In this document: positions 21,666 to 30,187 of the stretch, piece after piece
Position numbering within the stretch: the stretch's first letter is position 1
Layout: each line of letters opens with the position of its first letter
Source: Lachancea mirantina
Lineage: Eukaryota; Ascomycota; Saccharomycetes; Saccharomycetales; Saccharomycetaceae
Direction of reading: 5' to 3'
Length of the DNA: 64,000 bases
NCBI GenBank assembly: GCA_900074745.1
Contig: LT598466.1
Coordinates: 620,001-684,000 of the forward strand
Program-made: the position numbers and the translations under genes
The notes under the pieces: generated by a model
What the model was told of the DNA's origin: nothing
The model's input: the letters and a program-made list of their open reading frames with translations, nothing else
The model's database searches: none

Positions 21666-23348
21666 TTACTTTTCGAGATCACTGCCGCTGAGGTAGTCAT
21701 AGTCCTCCACTTCCGAGTCATAGCTAGAAAATTTTGTAGATTCCTCGTTGGTCGCGGTGGTGCTGATCACGTCGTGGGCGTTCAGCGAATCCAGTCCGCT
21801 GGTGGAACTTTGGGCCTCAAGATACACCGACGTTTGGACGTCGGGCATTGCTGCTGGTCTCAACACTAGCGTGCTGCTGCCGGCAGACGAGCCTGTAAAC
21901 ACAACGGTGTCGTCTTGGTCGACGAGGTCGATTTTACAAGAGTGGGAAGTCGAGAAATTGTCGATGAGACCGCGATAATTGAAGTTCAAAATCTTGTGAC
22001 TGTCCGCCTGGAATTCGTGTGGACCCATGTGCAAAGTACACTTGACCGGATTGGCATCTGCGGTTTCAAAATACTGAAATACCAACTTGAGGCCACTTGA
22101 CACCGGGTGAATTCCTCTGTTGTGGAGTTTGAACGAGATCAGATGGTCCTTTTTGATCAACTCCACTAAGATGAGGTCATCTTCGTCACTTACTTCGTCC
22201 CTGTTGGCGTCCACGCTTGCCAACTGGGAACCGGAATCTTCAGCCAGAGTCTCAAAGGAAGTCGTGGACGAAGCCATCAACTTAACCGCGTTTTCAAGAC
22301 TTGTCCAGTCGCCGCCCACTTGCTGCTCTAAAGCGTCGAACTTGGCACATTTTTCGATCATAGCCGACAACTCGGTGACGGATTTGATATTGGCGAAAAA
22401 TGAGAACACTTGATCCTGGCTTTCGGGGATGTCGATGAGCACTTCCTGGCGAGTTGTCTGGACGGCAAAACCAGGTGCAGATCCGGCAGCCAAGGGAGCC
22501 GCCGGAGGGGCTGGGGCACGTGCACGCGTCTGACATTTCTGTGCACAGCTGTGGGTGCCCGACAACTGGTTGATGATGTTTGCGTCCGGGACGTTAAGTT
22601 TGAGCATGTTGTGGTACTTTTTGTGGGTAGCGGTTTCGACTCCCTTGGCCACGCAAGGGCTGCATAGGTCGTAGTTGTGGCAGTAAAGACACTTGAAGCG
22701 TGGCCCGCGGATGAAAGCGGTATCGGGAGACGCTGTAAAGGTGGTGACCGGGTGGCACCCATCGCACACGACATCGCAGTGTATTGTTTTGCAATGGTCA
22801 TCTACGCTCGAAACAGGCAGGTGAACGGGCGAGGGCCCAGTAGATCCTGCGGGCCCGGGCCGCACGGCAGGTTTCTGACCGAGTTGATCGTTGGTCTTTT
22901 TGAGCGATATTTCCAGTTTCTGAATCGCGTCTAGCAAGCTGTTGAAGTGCTCTGCCGGGATCGTCACCGGGATCGAGACTTGTGACGCATCGGCACCCGC
23001 GGGCGCTCCTGCAGCCACTCTGGCAGATGCACCTTTTGCGGACCCAGCGTCGCCACGAGCTCGCTTGCTCCTGTCGACAAGTGTGATTTTGGCAAAATGT
23101 AACGACTTAAACTGCTCTGCAAATTGCGCCACGTCCTCGTCCGTCTCTAGACGCGACACCCCCCTGGGCCCAAAATTCATGTTTTGGAGCTGGCACATTT
23201 CAAACGCGTTCCTGACGCCAAAACTCTGCTCGACCAGCTGCCGCAAAAAATCTTTCGACAGGTCTTGCGGATCGACCCGGTGGTACCGCTCCTTGGAGTT
23301 GTACAACAGGTAAAGTGGGTACAGACAGTAGTTTCTGGACATCTCCAT
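21666..23348 (-). CDS. ATG19: Atg19-like selective autophagy receptor with NBR1-type ZZ finger
   Basis: This 560-residue protein sits next to the IRA block, where S. cerevisiae has ATG19, the receptor carrying aminopeptidase I and alpha-mannosidase to the vacuole in the Cvt pathway. The N-terminal 90 residues look PB1-like. A short helix near 131-156 could correspond to the cargo-binding coiled coil. A complete ZZ zinc finger follows with ligands Cys195, Cys198, Cys220, Cys223, Cys229, Cys232, His242 and His246. A beta-rich region at about 388-500 may match the Ams1-binding/FW-like domain. The acidic C-terminus ends with an Atg8-interacting motif, Tyr550-Asp-Tyr-Leu553. PB1, ZZ, FW-like and AIM in that order is the NBR1 plan. 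Family identity is well supported; cargo is inferred. The stretch is GC-rich. Confidence 0.85.
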   Translation of the reverse strand: MEMSRNYCLYPLYLLYNSKERYHRVDPQDLSKDFLRQLVEQSFGVRNAFEMCQLQNMNFGPRGVSRLETDEDVAQFAEQFKSLHFAKITLVDRSKRARGDAGSAKGASARVAAGAPAGADASQVSIPVTIPAEHFNSLLDAIQKLEISLKKTNDQLGQKPAVRPGPAGSTGPSPVHLPVSSVDDHCKTIHCDVVCDGCHPVTTFTASPDTAFIRGPRFKCLYCHNYDLCSPCVAKGVETATHKKYHNMLKLNVPDANIINQLSGTHSCAQKCQTRARAPAPPAAPLAAGSAPGFAVQTTRQEVLIDIPESQDQVFSFFANIKSVTELSAMIEKCAKFDALEQQVGGDWTSLENAVKLMASSTTSFETLAEDSGSQLASVDANRDEVSDEDDLILVELIKKDHLISFKLHNRGIHPVSSGLKLVFQYFETADANPVKCTLHMGPHEFQADSHKILNFNYRGLIDNFSTSHSCKIDLVDQDDTVVFTGSSAGSSTLVLRPAAMPDVQTSVYLEAQSSTSGLDSLNAHDVISTTATNEESTKFSSYDSEVEDYDYLSGSDLEK

Positions 23349-23842
23349 TGTGTTCGATGTTGTTGGACTTCCTATGATTCAAGCTAAAGCACTGTGCTTA
23401 CGTGCGTGAAGTCGGGTTGACTTATCCTGGCAGCTTTTATAACTGCCTCGGTGACTGTCCTTCTTCTTATCAGTATACCGGAGTGGCAGTTTCCCTGTTG
23501 AAGCCATAGGCAGCGAAGGGTGACCCCCCCAGGGGTTGCTTACGTGATCGTATCCGTGATATGTGATATGTTCGTCTATTGTGATATTCGTAGACGACGA
23601 TATTTCCGTCTGGAGTGATGCTTCTCTGAAAAACTTCAATCACTCTCAACGGGAACAAGAGACAGCACGAATTTGTCGCGATCGCGAACCCAGAAAAAAA
23701 CGAAAAAGCCTTAAAAAAACTAAGCTCACCCACAGGCATTTCCAAAAAAAACCCCGACAAGGAACAAACGCCCACGTCACGTTAGCACGATTCTGAGCGA
23801 CGACGTGCACCGATAGAGACAGCTTGTGTTTGGTAGTTGGCG
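23349..23842. promoter_or_regulatory. Divergent ATG19/MNN2 promoter region and synteny junction
   Basis: This is 494 bp between divergent starts. It has A-rich runs near 23690-23760 and a GTGATAT-type short repeat around 23540-23590. No credible gene was seen. The interval joins two blocks that are separate in S. cerevisiae (YOL082W side and YBR015C side), so it marks a rearrangement point in one lineage or the other. Confidence 0.4.
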
Positions 23843-25687
23843 ATGATCAAACTCACAAAGCGGTTTACGAAAAAACTGCGGCTTGCTTTCGTGGCAAGCG
23901 CGTGCTGTCTCGCGTTTTTCCTCACAAGCCAGTACATTCAACAGGACCTCTCCGTCGAGGAATACCGGGAATCACTGCGCAATTACATTGAGACGTACAA
24001 GAACACGCGGGGCGGAGCTGGTGGGGACGGGTACGACGTCGGGTCTAATGGTGCATTTGGCGCGGGTTCCGGGTCTGGGTTTGGGAAGGGCGCAGACGCG
24101 GCTTCCGCCGCGTCACGCGCCCGTGCGCGTTCTAAGAACCTGCACACGTTCTACCGCCAAGTGTTTGAGAGCCTGAAGCGGCATTCGCCGCGCGGTAAGA
24201 GTGCGCGTGAATACGATCGGCGTTGCAAGCTTACAGGGGACATTGGCGCGCGGCCCGACGACTACGCTAATTGGGACAAGCTTACGAGCCGGGAACTGAG
24301 TCATTGTCTGATCTTGTCGGAGGCGGAGAAGGCCGCGTTAAAGGAATCGCATTATGAGTTTGTCGACAGTTTGGGCGCCCTCGTGTTGCCTCGGGGCAGT
24401 TACAGTGGGAACGGGATCGTCACCGTGGGCGGAGGCAAGTTTTCCATGCTTTCGTTTCTGATAATCAAGACTCTGCGTAACTTGGGCACGACTTTGCCCG
24501 TCGAAGTGTTCATCCCTCCTAAGGATGAGGGCGAGACCTATTTTTGTCAGGAATTGCTTCCCCAGTACAATGCCAAGTGCATCTTCCTCTCGGACGTTTT
24601 GCCGCAGGACGTGATCGACAGCTTTGAATTTACCGGGTATCAATTCAAGTCGATCGCGATCATCGCGTCCAGTTTCGAAAACCTGTTGTTGCTAGACGCG
24701 GACAATTTCCCGATCAAGCCGCTAGACAATATCTTCGACGCGGAACCTTACAAGTCTACTGGGATGGTGTTATGGCCCGATTTTTGGCGTCGTACAACGA
24801 ACCCAGTCTACTATGAGATCGCCGACGTGCCCGTGAATTATAAGAAGCGCGTGCGTAACTGCATGGACGATATTACGCCGCCCGAGGCCTATACGGAAAA
24901 CTTGAACGATTTGTCGGACGTGCCCTTGCACGACCTGGAAGGCACCACGCCAGACGTATCGACCGAATCCGGACAACTCATGATCAGCAAATCGCGTCAT
25001 CTGCCCACGATCTTGTTGTCGCTGTACTACAACGTGAATGGGCCCTCTTGGTATTATCCGATATTCTCTCAGAAGGCGTCCGGTGAAGGCGACAAGGAAA
25101 CATTCATTGCAGGTGCAAATTTCTACGATTTACCCTTTTATCAAGTACGTTCCATGACCGCCGTGGACGGGTACCATCAAGAAGGCGGCAAAGGGTTCCG
25201 GGGAGTCGCCATGTTGCAACACGATTTCACACAGGATTACATGCGGTACCAATGGGCCTCCGCCGACATAAACCACAAGTATTTGGGCAAAGCCCGCAAA
25301 TACATCAAACCGGACCCCACGTACTCGCCCGAGCGCGTTTACAAACACTACTTCGAACCCGATGACATCAAAGAAGTGGATATCATGTTCGTGCACTCGA
25401 ATTTGCCTAAATTCGACCCGCTCACCCTATGGAACGACCAAGACCTCATTGTCAACGGCCGTCACATTCGGTCCTATACCAATCTCAAGCGCTTGAACGG
25501 CTACGACTTGGAGCTTGAGAATTTCAAAGCATTCAAAGAACATCTGTGCGGCATACATCGTGCACATTTCAAGTACCTGGACGACCGTCTACGTGGCGAC
25601 GACAAAAACTGGAAGAGCATGTGCCAGTACGTGGAGGACCGACTCGCGTTCCTCGAACAAACGCACGAGGAGGCCATTGGGGCATAA
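23843..25687 (+). CDS. MNN2: Golgi alpha-1,2-mannosyltransferase Mnn2/Mnn5 family
   Basis: The 614-residue type II membrane protein would add the first alpha-1,2-mannose branch to the outer-chain backbone of N-glycans in the Golgi. A short basic cytosolic tail (MIKLTKRFTKKLRL) precedes a signal anchor at about 15-31. A Gly/Ser/Ala-rich stem follows, then the GT71 catalytic domain. The DXD-type motif is Asp285-Ala-Asp287 within LLLLDADNFP, and STESGQ and the GEGDKETFIAG segment are characteristic. The N-terminus aligns with S. cerevisiae Mnn2, and the neighbour is a GRX7-type gene as in YBR014C-YBR015C. The start is the ATG at 23843; no ATG lies further upstream in frame. GC-rich codon use stands out from the flanks. 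Confidence 0.93.
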   Translation: MIKLTKRFTKKLRLAFVASACCLAFFLTSQYIQQDLSVEEYRESLRNYIETYKNTRGGAGGDGYDVGSNGAFGAGSGSGFGKGADAASAASRARARSKNLHTFYRQVFESLKRHSPRGKSAREYDRRCKLTGDIGARPDDYANWDKLTSRELSHCLILSEAEKAALKESHYEFVDSLGALVLPRGSYSGNGIVTVGGGKFSMLSFLIIKTLRNLGTTLPVEVFIPPKDEGETYFCQELLPQYNAKCIFLSDVLPQDVIDSFEFTGYQFKSIAIIASSFENLLLLDADNFPIKPLDNIFDAEPYKSTGMVLWPDFWRRTTNPVYYEIADVPVNYKKRVRNCMDDITPPEAYTENLNDLSDVPLHDLEGTTPDVSTESGQLMISKSRHLPTILLSLYYNVNGPSWYYPIFSQKASGEGDKETFIAGANFYDLPFYQVRSMTAVDGYHQEGGKGFRGVAMLQHDFTQDYMRYQWASADINHKYLGKARKYIKPDPTYSPERVYKHYFEPDDIKEVDIMFVHSNLPKFDPLTLWNDQDLIVNGRHIRSYTNLKRLNGYDLELENFKAFKEHLCGIHRAHFKYLDDRLRGDDKNWKSMCQYVEDRLAFLEQTHEEAIGA

Positions 25688-25930
25688 GTCGGTGATGCCC
25701 GCAATGCACAACTACTACACCTTTATAAGCACTCAAGAAACGAAGTTATGCTCGGATAATCCCGGTAACGTTACCCGCTCACGGCGCCGATGATATCCGT
25801 ACTATGTGATCCAGTATCTTCTCAATCCGTCTAGGACTTAACAGGATCACTCGCCAAGATGACAATACAGAACGCGTTACAGGAGACGGAGCCACGGCGA
25901 ACGACGACGAACGGCGAGAGACACTTCAAA

Positions 25931-26599
25931 ATGGCAACAAAACGGAACTTGAGAGTTGCGACATTTACGGCGATTTTGTTGTTTCTCGTATACCTCGTTT
26001 TACAGAATGTAGCGACCGTGACAACGATATCCGAGCAAGTGGAACCTGGGAAGCACGATGGCAAGCCAGCGGGCTCTCTGGCAGGATCCCTCGCGAGTGT
26101 ACCGAACGGACAAGACCCACAGGTTGATTCGGAGATAGAAGCTATTCGGCAGGAGACTGGAGCGCTGGGGACTTCTGGAGGCGCCAAAGGCTCGTCGCCC
26201 TCCTCTGGAACTTCCGGGGGTGCCATGGCCACTAAACCCTTCGACGTATCCGTTGAGTACGCGCTGATCCTGAAGAACTCTCCCATGATCATTTTTTCGA
26301 AGAGCATGTGTCCCTTCAGCAAACGGCTCAAAGACCTACTTGCACAAGAATTCGAGTTCACGCCCGAATACCGAGTCGTCGAGCTGGACAAGCACACGCA
26401 TGGCCGTGAATTACAAGACTACATTGCCAGCAAGACGGGTCGTGCTACGGTGCCCAACGTGATCATCAACGGTCAATCGCGCGGTGGGTTCGATGATTTG
26501 GATGCTTTACACGCGCGTGACGCGTTACTCGAATCTCTGCGCGCCTGGAGCGACAAAACTATGACTATCACTAAGAAGGAAAAGCCTTCTAACAATTAG
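25931..26599 (+). CDS. GRX6: Secretory-pathway monothiol glutaredoxin (Grx6/Grx7)
   Basis: This membrane-anchored glutaredoxin of the early secretory pathway is 222 residues from the chosen start. A signal anchor (about 8-24) begins after MATKRNLRV, matching the KRN-containing starts of both yeast Grx6 and Grx7. A low-complexity stem precedes the thioredoxin fold with active site Cys127-Pro-Phe-Ser130. TVPNVIING and SRGGFDD are the glutathione-binding segments. The C-terminal EKPSNN equals the end of S. cerevisiae Grx6 as I recall it. Context fits both: MNN2 neighbours GRX7 and APC11 neighbours GRX6. An upstream in-frame ATG at 25859 would add 24 residues and cannot be excluded. Confidence 0.92.
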   Translation: MATKRNLRVATFTAILLFLVYLVLQNVATVTTISEQVEPGKHDGKPAGSLAGSLASVPNGQDPQVDSEIEAIRQETGALGTSGGAKGSSPSSGTSGGAMATKPFDVSVEYALILKNSPMIIFSKSMCPFSKRLKDLLAQEFEFTPEYRVVELDKHTHGRELQDYIASKTGRATVPNVIINGQSRGGFDDLDALHARDALLESLRAWSDKTMTITKKEKPSNN

Positions 26600-26742
26600 G
26601 AACCTGTGTTCATATGAGGATCTGGGTATTTCCTGGTGGTTCCCGAGAGGTTTCGTACCGTTTGACGGATGTTTGTAGTTCATCGCATATAGTTAAGTGA
26701 AGAAGTTGATGAAATGAAAGACACAGGAGTGAAGTGAAGAAG

Positions 26743-27192
26743 ATGAAGCTGGAGTATGAGCAGGTCCATTGCGTGTTTTCGTGGGCGTGGGATATTGGGA
26801 ATGTGGAGGATCATGGTGTAACGAGTTCAAATGGTGTAGTTGGTGGTGGCGGTGAAGCTGATGAAGTTGGAGCCATTGGCGCCTTAGGCGGCAATGGCCG
26901 GCCTAGTGAGGCGGATGACGACGTTTGTGGGATTTGCCGTGCGAGTTATAATGGAACATGTCCTGCTTGTAAGTTCCCAGGTGATGAATGTCCACTTGTC
27001 GTAGGTGAATGTAATCATAATTTTCACGTCCATTGTATTCAACAGTGGCTTACGACGGCGACAGCGCGTGGCTTGTGTCCAATGTGTCGACAGAGATTTG
27101 CGTTGAAACGAGGGGTCAGGATTAACGCGCCGCATGCGACAAGATTTGAACAATTGGCACAGGAACGTGATGATGATTACATGGAGGAGTGA
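26743..27192 (+). CDS. APC11: Anaphase-promoting complex RING-H2 subunit Apc11
   Basis: The 149-residue product is the catalytic RING subunit of the APC/C ubiquitin ligase, which binds the E2 and Apc2. It starts MKLEYEQVHCVFSWAWDI, matching the conserved Apc11 N-terminus. A glycine-rich insert follows, then the APC11-type RING with VCGICRASYNGTCPACKFPG, GECNHNFHVHCIQQWL and GLCPMCRQRF. S. cerevisiae Apc11 is 165 residues with a longer tail. The start is the ATG at 26743; the codons just upstream are non-ATG. APC11 neighbours GRX6 in S. cerevisiae (YDL008W-YDL010W), as here. Confidence 0.95.
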   Translation: MKLEYEQVHCVFSWAWDIGNVEDHGVTSSNGVVGGGGEADEVGAIGALGGNGRPSEADDDVCGICRASYNGTCPACKFPGDECPLVVGECNHNFHVHCIQQWLTTATARGLCPMCRQRFALKRGVRINAPHATRFEQLAQERDDDYMEE

Positions 27193-27761
27193 TGACCATA
27201 TGAGTGATGCGAGCAACGCGAGCGTCATTCTATATTTGCGACGCACCGCTTCCGACCTCTCCAACCCTTCCATTGCATCGCTTCGACATAATTTGCTGGG
27301 CAAAGTCAGTCACATTCGAGTCCACTCCTCATTGCAAACCTCATGTAATCCCTACTATGCTACTAAGGAACAAAGGCGACCTTACCAGTTCATTTCGCTG
27401 TACATTACCTTCCTCATCTTGCTACACATTACTTCCCTCATCTTGCTACGCAATGTTTCACCAATTTTGCTTCCTTGGTCGTTTTCAAGCCCGGAAGAAG
27501 CCTAAACACTCGCAAAGCTCCCATGAAGCATTTGGACAAGCTTCTGAAGGTCTCAGGGTTGGACTCGATAGGCCTTTTGCCGCGTCCCGCTATCCAACTT
27601 GTTTAGCTCACCAGGGCATCGCCCCTTACAGTATGTGGTGTACGGGTTTCCTTTCTACAGTGGACCCTGTCGATGATGCCTAATAATTAGTTAACCCAGA
27701 ATATCAACCACATCACCTCCCATCCACACCCTCCCACAACCAACCACAACCCACAACCAGG
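27193..27761. other. APC11-RCR intergenic region with short tandem repeat
   Basis: This is 569 bp between same-strand genes. Two near-identical 24-bp units lie at about 27402-27447 (CATTACYTYCCTCATCTTGC). Open frames here lack homologous content and are not called. The stretch just before the RCR start is C/A-rich, like an RCR 5' leader. It is also the distal breakpoint zone of the inferred inversion. Confidence 0.4.
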
Positions 27762-28347
27762 ATGGCAGTCCTTCCACTCATCAAAAGAGGTATGCTCAGC
27801 TTGCACAGCTACTCAAAAACTGCAAGTTTACTAACTTTCTGCTTGTCCAGATTACTACTACGGCTACGGTTACAACAACAGTTCGACATGGGTATGGGCC
27901 CGTTGGCTTTTATTCATCATTTGTATCGTTTTGTTTGCGGTTTTGTTGTTTACTGCTAACATGCGTAGACGTCGTCTCGGTCGCAATCCGATTCCGTATA
28001 CTTCGTGGCTTGCGCCTCCGCCCGCCTACGGCGCGTCCCAACAGCAGTATAATCAGCCTGCCAACCAAAACCCGGTTCCTGAGTATTCTGCTGTGGCAAA
28101 CGCGAACGATGCCGGTTATTTCGACAACGAGGGCAAGTTCCACGCGACTGCCGAAGCCACGGGGCCACCCGGTCCAGCGCAACCGGGCGCAGCAGTTCCT
28201 CCAAACCACTACAGAGACAACTATTCAGGGCCAGCCGTTACAACGACGTCGCCTTCCTCTCCGTCGTCGTCATCGTCGTCTCAGTCCCATCAGTATACCC
28301 GGCCAGCGGCGCCACCCCCAGCCCATCGCGGTGTGAACCGTGCATAG
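27762..28347 (+). CDS. RCR1/RCR2: Rcr1/Rcr2-like endosomal membrane protein, spliced (copy A)
   Basis: The spliced CDS joins 27762-27789 and 27851-28347, giving 174 residues. Rcr proteins are small ER/endosome membrane proteins that bind the ubiquitin ligase Rsp5 and affect chitin deposition and permease sorting. Exon 1 encodes MAVLPLIKR; the junction codon makes Asp. After a Tyr/Gly-rich segment there is one membrane span (about 28-45) beginning WARWLLFI, then a basic MRRRRLGR cluster. The Rsp5-type PY motif is PPAY (66-69). A family-typical VPEYSAVANANDAGYFDNEG follows, with a Pro/Ser-rich tail. It reads toward UGA2, as S. cerevisiae RCR1 does. It is much more diverged than the second copy at 44559-45332. 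Confidence 0.88.
27790..27850 (+). other. Intron in RCR copy A
   Basis: This 61-nt intron has donor GTATGC, a perfect branch motif TACTAAC (27829-27835) and acceptor CAG with 16 nt between branch A and acceptor. Splicing joins a 9-codon exon to an open frame whose new N-terminus restores the family-typical WxWARW membrane entry. Confidence 0.9.
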
Positions 28348-28451
28348 GTTTCGAGGTGCGCTTAGGGCTTGCTTTTAGGGCTGTATTAAGGGCTGTGATT
28401 ATGGCATCGGTAGGGCTTTGTTAGGGCTTGGTGGTGATATGCGATAACGAG

Positions 28452-28486
28452 TCCCGCGCGGGAATCAGAAGCGAGATGGTATAAAG
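28452..28486. promoter_or_regulatory. UGA2 promoter: 12-bp palindrome and TATA box
   Basis: TCCCGCGCGGGA (28452-28463) is a perfect palindrome containing CCG and CGG half-sites, the kind bound by Zn2Cys6 factors. A TATAAAG box starts at 28480, about 77 bp before the UGA2 ATG. S. cerevisiae GABA genes use a GC-rich Uga3 site with CCG/CGG half-sites, but the spacing here is 2 bp rather than 4, so the factor is uncertain. Confidence 0.5.
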
Positions 28487-28556
28487 GCAGAGAGGTCTGA
28501 TGTTGAGTATCCCTGTTTTCGTAGGTTTCCATCCCATTACATTTCCAAACCCCAGA

Positions 28557-30041
28557 ATGACCTCCATTAGACCTCATTTCGACAACCCCGAGCTTATTAG
28601 AGACGCCGCCTTCGTTAACGGCGAATGGGTGCGCTCTTCCGGTTCCACTTTCGAGGTTACAGATCCAGCTACAGGCCAAGTCATTGCTAAGCTACCGGAC
28701 CAACCCGTTGCGGTGGTAGACGAAGCCATTGAAGCCGCTTCCAATGCGTTCAAAAGTTACCGCAAGACTACAACTCGTCAGCGTTCCGCATGGCTTAGAA
28801 ACTTGTTCAATCTCATGACCGAAAACGCACAAGATTTGGGTAAAATTGTGAGCTGGGAAAACGGAAAACCGCTGGCAGAAGCCGTTGGTGAAGTTAAATA
28901 TGCGGCGTCTTATTTTGAATGGTTCGCAGAAGAAGCTCCTCGTGTCTACGGAACTGTGATCCAACCAGCTAACCCAAGCAACCGTGTCTTCACAGAACGT
29001 GTCCCCGTAGGCGTATGCGGTATTGTATGTCCTTGGAACTTCCCCAGCGCAATGATCACACGCAAAGCTGCACCTGCGTTCGCTGCAGGTTGCACCGTCG
29101 TGCTAAAACCAGATTCACAAACACCGCTTTCTGCGCTCGCACTCGCATACCTTGCGCAAAAAGCAGGTTTCCCTCCCGGCGTCTTCAACGTGGTGCTTTC
29201 ACATACCAAGACACCTGAATTCGGATTAAAACTGTGCAAGTCTCCCAAAATTCGCAAAGTTTCGTTCACGGGTTCAACCGCTGTAGGTAAAATCCTCATG
29301 CAACAATCGGCATCGACTTTGAAAAAACTGTCTATGGAACTCGGAGGCAATGCGCCTTTCATCGTTTTTGAAGACGCAGATTTGGACGCCGCAGTCGCGC
29401 AAGCACTCGCATGCAAATTCAGAGGTATGGGTCAAACTTGCGTATGTGCAAACCGTCTTTACGTTCAAAGAACTGTGATGGACAAATTCTCAGCAAAACT
29501 CGCAAATGAAGTTAGCAAATTCGTCATTGGCCCTGGACTTCAGGACAATGTTACACATGGTCCGCTCATCAACGCCAAAGCTATCCAAAAAGTCGAAGAA
29601 CACGTCCAAGATGCTACAGAAAAGGGTGCCAAAGTGGTTCTTGCCGGTGGTCGCTTGCCCGAACTAGGTGACAATTTTTACGCGCCCACAATCCTGTCTA
29701 ACGTGCCCAGCAACGCAAGGGTCAATTCAGAGGAAACATTCGGACCTCTCTGTGCGATTACTGCGTTTGACACGGCAGAAGAAGTCGTGAAATATGCCAA
29801 CGATACCGAACTCGGACTTGCGTCTTACGTCTTTTCTAAGAATATTGATACCGTTTACACCGTGGCAGAAGCGCTTGAGGCAGGCATGGTCTCTTGTAAC
29901 ACGGGGCTATTCAGTGAGGCTAGTATCCCATTTGGTGGTGTCAAAGAATCCGGGTTTGGAAGAGAGGGTTCATTGCATGGTATCGAAGACTATACCGTAC
30001 TTAAGACCATCACAATTGGTGGACTACCTGAAAGGCTGTAA
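28557..30041 (+). CDS. UGA2: Succinate-semialdehyde dehydrogenase
   Basis: The 494-residue enzyme oxidises succinate semialdehyde to succinate with NAD(P)+, the last step of GABA use. Aldehyde dehydrogenase landmarks are present: the PWNFPSAMITRKAAPA nucleotide-binding entry, FTGSTAVGK, the glutamate motif MELGGNAPFIVF, and the catalytic cysteine region GQTCVCANRLYV. The C-terminal PFGGVKESGFGREGS follows. The ATG at 28557 (MTSIRPHF) is preferred because it gives the length and N-terminus of yeast Uga2; codons from 28500 to it look like leader. RCR copy A lies upstream in the same direction, as RCR1 does in S. cerevisiae. Confidence 0.96.
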   Translation: MTSIRPHFDNPELIRDAAFVNGEWVRSSGSTFEVTDPATGQVIAKLPDQPVAVVDEAIEAASNAFKSYRKTTTRQRSAWLRNLFNLMTENAQDLGKIVSWENGKPLAEAVGEVKYAASYFEWFAEEAPRVYGTVIQPANPSNRVFTERVPVGVCGIVCPWNFPSAMITRKAAPAFAAGCTVVLKPDSQTPLSALALAYLAQKAGFPPGVFNVVLSHTKTPEFGLKLCKSPKIRKVSFTGSTAVGKILMQQSASTLKKLSMELGGNAPFIVFEDADLDAAVAQALACKFRGMGQTCVCANRLYVQRTVMDKFSAKLANEVSKFVIGPGLQDNVTHGPLINAKAIQKVEEHVQDATEKGAKVVLAGGRLPELGDNFYAPTILSNVPSNARVNSEETFGPLCAITAFDTAEEVVKYANDTELGLASYVFSKNIDTVYTVAEALEAGMVSCNTGLFSEASIPFGGVKESGFGREGSLHGIEDYTVLKTITIGGLPERL

Positions 30042-30187
30042 GCAGTTATATATCCAAATTTCTAAATATCTAATCTCAATTGTTCTTATTCCTTATGACA
30101 AGGCTCATCGCTTACAGAAGTTGATAAAATTTCATTTCAACTTTTGATCTTCTAACATCGACAAACAACTGGACTTCCCGAACATTT

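Noticed and set aside
21666-26600. Horizontal transfer to explain the GC-rich stretch
   Set aside because: All three proteins are standard yeast orthologues with yeast neighbours, so composition alone does not justify transfer.
27134-27683. Overlapping plus-strand open frames between APC11 and RCR copy A
   Set aside because: Composition is Leu/Ser/Cys-rich and repetitive, no family resemblance is seen, and the frames overlap the APC11 end and each other.
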